Source of the DNA: Aureobasidium sp. EXF-3400
Lineage: Eukaryota > Ascomycota > Dothideomycetes > Dothideales > Saccotheciaceae
Direction of reading: 5' to 3'
NCBI GenBank assembly: GCA_024195585.1
Contig: SWBL01000673.1
Location: 1 to 11,905, forward strand
DNA length: 11,905 nucleotides
A model generated the notes under the pieces. It did not search any database and was not told the DNA's origin. It was given only the letters and a program-made list of their open reading frames with translations. Positions 6,295-11,905 of the stretch are shown piece by piece; the first letter of the stretch is position 1, and each line of letters opens with the position of its first letter. A program made the position numbers and the translations under genes.

Positions 6295-7506
6295 CCAAAA
6301 CCAAGACAATGCTGCGCAAGCACATAAAGCAAGGACACATAAACCGTATTGGATCCATACGGGGAAGGCGATAGAGAGCAAAACGCGAAAGCAGGGGTCT
6401 AACAACTGATAATGGGTCGTACAGCATGCTCTGATGTTCTCCGCACTTTGGCGAAACAGAGCACTTTGCATGAACACGCTATCTGCTCTGCTCCGCTCTG
6501 CTCTACAAAGCAAAACAGAGCATACAGAGCAACATGCATACACTCATCATCTATCGAGTATATAGGTAAGCAGGTCTGCACTAGAAGGTCCTGCGTCCAA
6601 CTCAAATAGTTATAGCAACACACACCTTGCCACTGACACCTATTATTCAATACTCCTCTTCACGAGTCCAACCCATGATCTACGATATTACCCATGATAG
6701 TTGGCCATAATAAACTAGTATTAATTGATAAATTCGCTGATCAATTTTTTAGTCATTCTACTAGTCTGTCGCTAAGCTTATCCGCCGAGCTTCAGTACCC
6801 TAAAACCCTAGGGTTGCTGTTCTGCCAAAGCCCTATGATGTCACGGTACATCCATGGACAAGTCCTCCATGCACTGGGACCTGAAAGCCATTATAAATCG
6901 CTTCATGCCTGGCATCGTCTACGAGCTGTCGGTATGGTAGGCTGAGGTGGCGTTTTGCCACTACCAAAACTCTGACTTTTGTGATAATACCCTGTTAGAA
7001 ACCGTTTGAGCTAGACTCCGCGCACACAAGAATGCTGACGCGCCCTTCGAACGACATGTGTCCGAGCTTTGTGGAGGTCCATCTACAGGAAACTGTCGCT
7101 CACAACAATTCAGGGTTCAGCCGCCCCTCCAAGCGATGCTTGCGCTTTCTGCAATCACAGGACAATCGTGTAACCTGTCAAGTCTTGGTCTGATGAGGTT
7201 GCTGATTGAGCACTCGAATCTTTGTCAAAAAAAACTGGATGTCTATGTTCCTGCAGTCCATAGGTTGATCTTCCAGAAATTCGACGGGAAAAATATTGTC
7301 TGGGAGTCTGGAACAAAAATTCAGTTGTGAATCACCATGTCCCAACGGCACGCATGACACCATCCAGATCTCGGCTCGCAGCGCACAACAAATCCATGAT
7401 AAACGGTGTGATCTCCTCCACAAATTGTCCCTCAACGTCTTGCCAAAGGTGACCTTCTTTTCCATCGCATTTTCGTCTTACACGAGTCATCATAGCCGTC
7501 GAAAAG
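6295..7506. other. Gene-poor region between the LINE and the MFS gene
   Basis: No convincing gene is seen. A block of TGCTCTG/CAGAGCA words lies at 6424-6537. It is followed by an AT-rich stretch (about 6660-6780) and CCCTAAAACCCTAGGG at 6798-6813. A 90-codon plus frame at 7058-7330 has no recognisable family. The last few hundred bases should hold the MFS promoter and 5' UTR. I see no TATA box there, only a one-mismatch CPRE-like CGAGTCA at 7483-7489, very close to the start codon. Confidence 0.55.
6424..6537. repeat. Block of inverted and tandem AGAGCA words, possible small non-autonomous element
   Basis: TGCTCTG occurs at 6427-6433 and 6484-6490, with CGCTCTG at 6494-6500. Its reverse complement CAGAGCA occurs at 6457-6463, 6516-6522 and 6525-6531. 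The block begins GCATGCTCTG and ends CAGAGCAACATGC, so its two ends are near-inverted copies. The right half can fold into a long hairpin. It could be a short MITE-like remnant or a low-complexity array. No target duplication is visible. Confidence 0.4.
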
Positions 7507-8987
7507 ATGGCTGATACCCTAGAGGCTCCATCGTTCATAGGCATAGCGCCCTCTTCTGGTACCCCCCAGGTAGAAAGTATTCATTCGCTGGTTTTTTCGA
7601 AAACACATGAGCTTGAAGCTCGAACAACCGAAAAACCAGTATCTTCCGAGCCCTTGCAGCCAGAGGCTCCTTTCCCTGAGGGTGGCCTACAAGCCTGGCT
7701 CGTCGTCTTCGGAGCTTGGGCTGGACTGTGGGTCTTCTTGGGCCTCATCGATTCGTCTCACCTTGATCTAACATTGGTACCCAGGTTTGCCGGATTAGGC
7801 ATCACGAATACCATCGCCGTCTTCCAATCATACGTCTCAACACATCAACTCGCAGGGTACAGCGAGAGCAGTATCGGGTGGATCTTCTCTCTGTACACGT
7901 TTCTGGCCTTCTTCTGTGGTATTTACATTGGTCCTGTATTCGACAAGTATGGTCCTAGATGGCTCGTAGCTGCTGGTGTTGTCTGTGTTGTGGCGGCACA
8001 AATACTATTTAGCATATGCACTGGTAAGAGCTGTTGTTTGTGCGCGGACCGAGACAAGACTGATGTTTCATAGACTACTGGCATTTTATCCTTGTTTTTG
8101 GAGTTCTCAATGGTATAGGTTGCTCCCTCTTGTTCACCCCTTGCCTAGCTTCTGTGGGCCATTTCTTCCGTGAGCGACGCGGTTTCGCTACCGGTATCGC
8201 GAGTGCAGGCGGCTCCGTCGGCGGCATCATCTTCCCCTTGATGCTTAACAGCCTCTTCGCAAAGCCTTCTCTCGGGTGGGGCTGGGGCATAAGGATACTC
8301 GGCTTCCTATGTCTCGCCCTTCTGAGTTTCGCCATCATTTTCGTCCGATCTCGATTGCCACCTAAACAGAACGCTAGCATTCATCCAGACCCCCGAATCT
8401 TCAAAGAAAAACCGTTCTTGTACACCACGATTGCGGTCTTCCTGATGGAGTTCTCACTCTTCATCCCAATCGGTTACATCAGCTCTTATGCGCGGGCCCA
8501 GGGATTCGGCGAGAGCTTCAGCTTCTACATCTTGACTATCATGAACGCTGGGTCGTTCTTTGGACGTGCGCTGCCGGGATGGTATGCTGATCGCATCGGC
8601 GCTTTCAATACAAACATCATAGCGGTGTTCATCTCACTCATCGCCTGTTTTGTTGTCTGGCTTCCATTCGGGCACACAAAACCGGGTCTCATCGTTTTTG
8701 CCATCTTAATAGGCTTCGCTGGCGGTACGAATATAAGCATCACGCCTGTTTGTATTAGTAGGCTTTGTCCGACAGAAAGTTATGGTCGCTATTATGCGAC
8801 TTGTTTTACGGTAGTAAGCGTAGCGTGCTTGATCGGTATACCCATTGGCGGTGCCATCATCAGCTCGAACGGCGGGGACTATTGGGGTCTAATTGTCCTT
8901 ACTGGTGTTGTTTATGTCTTGAGCTTCGTCATGTTTGTGGTAGCTAAGGGTGTGAGCGTCGGTTGGAAACCTATGACAGTTTACTAG
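7507..8987 (+). CDS. MFS transporter, monocarboxylate (MCT)-like, one intron
   Basis: Joining exon 1 (7507-8023) and exon 2 (8074-8987) gives 476 residues, the usual size for a 12-helix fungal MCT-like major facilitator. The N-terminus is a hydrophilic tail of about 56 residues. It is followed by FPEGGLQAW (56-64), the MCT-family signature before helix 1, then the motif-A-like GPVFDKYGPR (142-151). Exon 2 contains HFFRERRGFATGIASAGGSVGG, RALPGWYADRIG, LPFGHT and LCPTESYGRYYAT. The start ATG has A at -3 and G at +4. Family members move monocarboxylates, riboflavin or other small molecules across membranes; the substrate here is unknown. Residues 82-100 are an unusual insertion after helix 1 that may hide a second intron. 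A decayed paralogue lies at 3586-4325. Neighbours are PaiA-like and PaiB-like genes, suggesting export of a modified amine (inference). Confidence 0.93.
8024..8073 (+). other. Spliceosomal intron in the MFS gene
   Basis: A 50-nt intron with donor GTAAGA, acceptor CATAG and a branch-like GACTGAT about 10 nt before the acceptor. It interrupts a codon after its first base. Reading through gives a stop at its end, while splicing joins SICT to DYWHFILVFG and restores a continuous membrane helix. The size is typical of filamentous ascomycetes. Confidence 0.9.
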
Positions 8988-9587
8988 CATATGACGGCCA
9001 TTCTTCAGAAAGTGTTCAGAAGAAGAGCTACAGACACATCGTAATGATCCATGGATAGATAACGTGATGAGCAAAATTGATCCACAGAGAAGAGCGAATC
9101 TTCTTGATAACACAACCATCAGGTGCGCAGAAAGAAAAGCGAGGACTTTAAAAGTAACGCAGCTATAATTGTGACGGTTTCATAAACATTGTCTCGCTAA
9201 CGTAAGCATCAACATCTAGACCTCACCTCTGCTTCGCCAAGCGTCCAAATAGATGACTGACTATGTGAGTTAACAGGAGCGGCAAAAGCGTTTATCCGCG
9301 GTACGAGCGTCGAACAGAAAACTCAAAATAACATCTATTATGATTAGGATTTTAGTAGCTCGTGCAGGAAGCCCGTTTCGGTTCGGATATCTCTCGTAGG
9401 AAACGGTGCAGGGTCTTACAGTTGCGCCCTTTGCTTGGCAAGATCCTGTCCAGGTCTTTGCCAGATGCCAAATCCTTCACGTCCCAATCTCTTTCAATAA
9501 ATTCTTCACGTCAGAAGTCTTTTACTCAATCTCATTTTTGATCACACCGCCCACCTCTGCCCATATCGATTGAAGATTTACACCGAC
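8988..9587. other. Intergenic region between MFS and GNAT genes
   Basis: No gene is seen in this 600-bp stretch. The left part should hold the MFS 3' UTR and the right part the GNAT promoter. The final 110 bases become pyrimidine-rich and carry a repeated CTTCACGTC word. No clear TATA box and no perfect TGA(C/G)TCA were found. Confidence 0.6.
9475..9512 (+). promoter_or_regulatory. Duplicated CTTCACGTC, possible CRE/bZIP half-sites
   Basis: CTTCACGTC occurs at 9475-9483 and 9504-9512, 29 bp apart and about 75-110 bp before the GNAT start. The second copy continues to CACGTCA, containing the ACGTCA half-site of CREB/ATF-type bZIP factors. The exact direct repetition in the promoter-proximal position is seen; binding is inferred. 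Confidence 0.35.
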
Positions 9588-10118
9588 ATGGCTATCCCGC
9601 AGGCTATTGTACGTAAAGCCACTCTCGATGACGCTCAAGCTGTAGCGAAATTGGGGTCCCATGTCTTCACTGTTACGTTTGGATACTCCGTGGATCCCGC
9701 CGAACTAGGAGCATATCTCGAGGATTCCTACAGCATTGAAGCTATGGCGAAAGATATCAGCGATCCTCAAAAGGATATGATAGTTGCGACCGACAACAAA
9801 GATCAAATCATTGGATTCGCCCTCTTGACTCGTGGAACCACCGAGCCATGCATCGAACACATTCCGAAGCAAGTGGAGCTGCAAAGGATTTACGTGCACC
9901 CTTCTGCACATGGTGGGGGTGTAGGGAAACTACTTGCCTCGGTCGTGGAACAGATGGCGAGAGAGCAAGGTTTCGAAAGTTTGTGGCTGGGAGTTTGGGA
10001 GGAAAACCTAAAGGCGTTGAAAGTGTACGAGAAGCTTGGATTTGGGAAAGTGGGGAATCACGATTTCAAGATTGGAGAGGTTATACAGACGGATTTTATC
10101 ATGCTCAAGTCGCTTTGA
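9588..10118 (+). CDS. GNAT N-acetyltransferase, PaiA-like
   Basis: An intact, intronless 176-residue GNAT. It starts at the ATG at 9588 (G at -3 and +4); the frame is open six codons further up without an ATG. VRKATLDDAQAVAKL (8-22) is the usual first strand and helix. QRIYVHPSAHGGGVGKLL (99-116) is motif A, with H-G-G-G-V-G as the acetyl-CoA pyrophosphate loop and His where Gln or Arg is usual. LGVWEENLKALKVYEKLGF (134-152) is motif B with the general-acid-type Tyr. The combination of LGVWEEN, GNHDFKIG and QTDFIM at the end fits the PaiA branch better than generic GNATs. Bacillus PaiA acetylates spermidine and spermine, so a polyamine or amine substrate in the cytosol is a reasonable inference. 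A gypsy relic begins within about 150 nt of the stop. Confidence 0.9.
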   Translation: MAIPQAIVRKATLDDAQAVAKLGSHVFTVTFGYSVDPAELGAYLEDSYSIEAMAKDISDPQKDMIVATDNKDQIIGFALLTRGTTEPCIEHIPKQVELQRIYVHPSAHGGGVGKLLASVVEQMAREQGFESLWLGVWEENLKALKVYEKLGFGKVGNHDFKIGEVIQTDFIMLKSL

Positions 10119-10151
10119 GTAAGATGCAACAGGCAGCCCTTCGACCTCCGC

Positions 10152-10553
10152 ATGAACCAAAGAGAAAACGAAGAACGAAGACGTCGACAGCTGGATCGGA
10201 CAGATTCGCAACTGGCTCCGAATGCAGCAACGTCAATCTACATGTCTGCAACAAAGGCGAAAGCCTTCTGGAGTTATATCGTTCCGATCTCTCCCAGAAC
10301 TATTGTTCTTTCATTTGGCAACACCATGATTTGCCGGGAAGGGATTGTAATTCCTCATACTATTAGAACATGGACAAGCCAGCTCGAAGCTAGACTTGTA
10401 GATATATAGGGATACGATGTTATCCTAGGCCTTTCATGGTTCATGAGACATTACCCTAGCATCAATTGGCCCCTTGGAACAGTGACACTTGCAAATGAGG
10501 ATACCCACGAACCTGTTGTTACGAAATCCACTTCACGATTTTCGATCTGAAGG
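10152..10553 (+). pseudogene. Ty3/gypsy aspartic-protease fragment
   Basis: The frame contains SPRTIVLSFGN, the strand IVIPHTIRTWTSQLEA, then an in-frame TAG (10407-10409), then GYDVILGLSWFMRHYPSINW, the well-known end of the gypsy protease domain. Where the active-site D-S-G-A would stand, before SIYMSATKAKA, I read APNAAT, so the catalytic Asp appears lost. A TGA at 10551-10553 closes the frame. Confidence 0.8.
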
Positions 10554-10762
10554 AAGAATCTCCTATGGATTTTGTTGCAGCCCCCAGCGATCTCTCGTAC
10601 TCTGCAACCGCAATGGCAAAGGTTATAGCTGCTTGGCCATTGGAGCTCTGAGCTATGCAACAGGGTTCTAAATGCGAAATAGACACAGGATCCTCGCGAC
10701 TATGCCTTACCTGAACTTAAGAAGGTACTTCAAAGTTTACATCTCTCTTTATGGAAGATTCG

Positions 10763-11016
10763 CCAACCGGCCTACCGAAGAGAAGAGATATACATCATGC
10801 CATTGATACGCGAGATTCGAAACCTATCAGTACCCAGGCTTACCAGCTCAATCCGCAACAATCGAAGAACAGCAAAAACAAGTAGATGTGCTGTTGCAGC
10901 TGGGTCTTATCCGTGAATCACCCTCACCATGGGGCAGTCCAGTTTTATTAGTATCTAAACCAGACGGGAGGTGGTGTATGTGCGTTGGTTTCCGCGCTGT
11001 TAACGAGGTTACGTAG
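10763..11016 (+). pseudogene. Ty3/gypsy reverse transcriptase N-terminal fragment
   Basis: One frame gives GLPKRRDIHHAIDTRDSKP followed by AYQLNPQQ, the standard sequence before the RT fingers. A frameshift near 10855 leads into EEQQKQVDVLLQLGLIRE, then SPWGSPVLLVSKPDG and FRAVNEVT, ending at TAG 11014-11016. The catalytic palm motifs are absent, so no enzyme can be made. Confidence 0.85.
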
Positions 11017-11025
11017 AATCGGTCG

Positions 11026-11112
11026 ATCGATAAAACTACAGAGACTAGTGCGAGACGCCGGACTTGAATGTCTTCTCAGTCAGGGTCATACCTACGACCG
11101 GCCGACCCATTC
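11026..11112 (+). repeat. Dispersed repeat, copy B
   Basis: This is the partner of 480-567, in the same orientation. It begins about 10 bp after gypsy homology ends. The shared core includes ACTACAGA, GTGCGA and CCGGACTTGAA, followed by weaker similarity up to GGCCGACC. Similarity is lost beyond about 11112. It may be the end of a separate element or a scrambled piece of the gypsy family. Confidence 0.55.
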
Positions 11113-11637
11113 TTTAATCAGTGCATGAACAGCCATAATCTGCTTGGGATTTGCTTAGGTGAGGTTCAACCGCTCTAGCAAGACGATGAGTTCCGAAAGT
11201 GCACCTTCTAGCGGACAAAGAGACAACGCAAGGAGCTTAGTGAGCTGGTCTCTATGCCATCCGTCCACGCGGCTAGGGGGCGTTCTCTACATCTGTGGCA
11301 TTGGTCGTAGTCGTAGTTACATCTAGCACGTTACCACACGCGCTACATGGGTTAGTTGGCACAGCATCATCTCCGTAGAGGCTGCTCTAGTCTGCAGAAC
11401 TGAAGAGACTCAAGCACGAGATACGGAGAACACGAATACTGTCAAAGAATTTTGGTGCAAGGAGAGTCGTGGATGTGTAGCAGAGGCACGAAGCTTGCTG
11501 TGGAATTGCCAAATTTGCTAGATGCCGAGAATATTACTGATGCACGCTGAGCATTTCGATTTGAGTTGATCACATGCTAACGCTCGCGCTGCGAATTTGA
11601 TAGTGAATGCGGAAGTCGTGGGTAGCCGCGTGCTTGA
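11113..11637. other. Gene-free stretch
   Basis: I see no open frame with recognisable protein features, no tRNA-like cloverleaf and no strong inverted repeat here. It may be decayed repeat DNA continuing from copy B. Confidence 0.5.
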
Positions 11638-11905
11638 AGTAGTGCTGCCAGCGTCATTGATCGTAGATATGGCACGAAAATCTCCTCTTTGAATCGTCTG
11701 TCTGTCAATATCTGCTCTTCGATAGAAATTTGTGTTGCGGAAGCAATCGATGAGGGCAGAATGACAATCGTCGAGAGAATAGAAGAGTGCTGCATCAGGA
11801 TTGACAATCATGGCCAGAAGATTCAGGAAGCCTCTGAGGCGTCTCGCAGAATGCTACAGGTCCATGAGGGGTGCCTAGAAAAAGTGTCGACAACAAAGAA
11901 GATGA
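11638..11905 (+). CDS. Possible partial coding frame at the right edge, helical
   Basis: A plus frame is open from 11638 to the window end (89 codons), with its first ATG at 11761. From there the translation begins MTIVERIEECCIRIDNHG and continues with QKIQEASEASRRMLQ, a charged heptad-like pattern that looks like an amphipathic helix or coiled coil. Such helices are common in N-terminal regions of fungal STAND/NACHT-type proteins, but no specific family is recognised. The opposite strand also has open frames here, so this may be chance. Confidence 0.3.

Larger units (their letters stand above)
10152..11016 (+). mobile_element. Ty3/gypsy LTR-retrotransposon relic (protease and start of RT)
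   Basis: Successive plus-strand frames match Ty3/gypsy pol: an aspartic-protease segment, a linker, the pre-RT block RRDIHHAIDT, and the RT N-terminal block SPWGSPVLLVSKPDGRW. There are at least four stops or frame changes. Homology stops at 11013, just after FRAVNEVT, before the first catalytic aspartate motif of RT. Gag, the rest of RT, RNase H, integrase and LTRs are not seen. The left boundary is uncertain and may reach the GNAT stop. Confidence 0.88.

Noticed and set aside
6798..6813. CCCTAAAACCCTAGGG, telomere-like
   Set aside because: Fewer than two imperfect units, in an interior region; too short to call an interstitial telomere repeat.
6947..6961. GTGGC/GCCAC 5-bp hairpin with T-rich loop
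   Set aside because: Stem too short and expected by chance; bacterial-type terminators do not apply in a fungal locus.
7058..7330. 90-codon plus frame upstream of the MFS gene
   Set aside because: No recognisable family or helical pattern, and overlapping frames are open on the other strand.
9848..10366. 172-codon plus frame overlapping the GNAT gene in another frame
   Set aside because: It straddles the GNAT stop and the gypsy relic in a frame with no domain features.
1..11905. tRNA, rRNA or CRISPR array
   Set aside because: No tRNA B-box-like core with matching arms, no rRNA-like sequence, and no regularly spaced identical repeats with unique spacers were seen.

Overview
The window looks like an accessory stretch of a filamentous ascomycete (Pezizomycotina) genome. 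The evidence is a spliced MFS gene with a 50-nt GT-AG intron, fungal-type LINE and Ty3/gypsy relics, and a Gcn4/CpcA-type promoter. A Dothideomycete (Pleosporales) is a guess from the general style only. No rRNA, tRNA or CRISPR array was seen.

Layout: (1) 1-1154 holds no convincing gene, apart from a possible open frame leaving the left edge (minus strand), one copy of a dispersed repeat and some short inverted repeats. (2) 1155-1898 (-) is an intact stand-alone B3/B4-domain protein, related to the editing domain of phenylalanyl-tRNA synthetase beta. (3) 1899-2697 is a divergent intergenic region with inverted repeats and, just before the next gene, a phased array of TGA(C/G)TCA sites ending in a TATA box. 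(4) 2698-3459 (+) is an intact PaiB-family FMN-binding protein. (5) 3586 to about 4325 (-) is a decayed second copy of the MFS transporter. (6) About 4600-6294 (+) is a broken Tad-like LINE: a zinc-knuckle gag and the first part of the endonuclease. (7) 6295-7506 has no clear gene. (8) 7507-8987 (+) is an intact MCT-like MFS transporter with one clear intron. (9) 9588-10118 (+) is an intact GNAT acetyltransferase that most resembles PaiA. (10) About 10150-11016 (+) is a decayed Ty3/gypsy pol fragment (protease and the start of RT). (11) 11026-11905 holds a second copy of the dispersed repeat, gene-poor DNA and a possible partial coding frame at the right edge.

How the genes may work together: PaiA-like and PaiB-like proteins are partners in the Bacillus paiAB operon, where PaiA is a polyamine N-acetyltransferase. 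Here both lie within 7.5 kb in a fungus, with an MFS transporter, the relic of a second such transporter, and a B3/B4 protein that in its family context may act on aminoacyl-tRNA. The promoters of the B3/B4 and PaiB-like genes carry general amino-acid-control sites. My hypothesis is a small, transposon-surrounded cluster for acetylating and exporting a polyamine or other amine, partly tied to amino-acid starvation. Gene identities are well supported; the joint function is inference.
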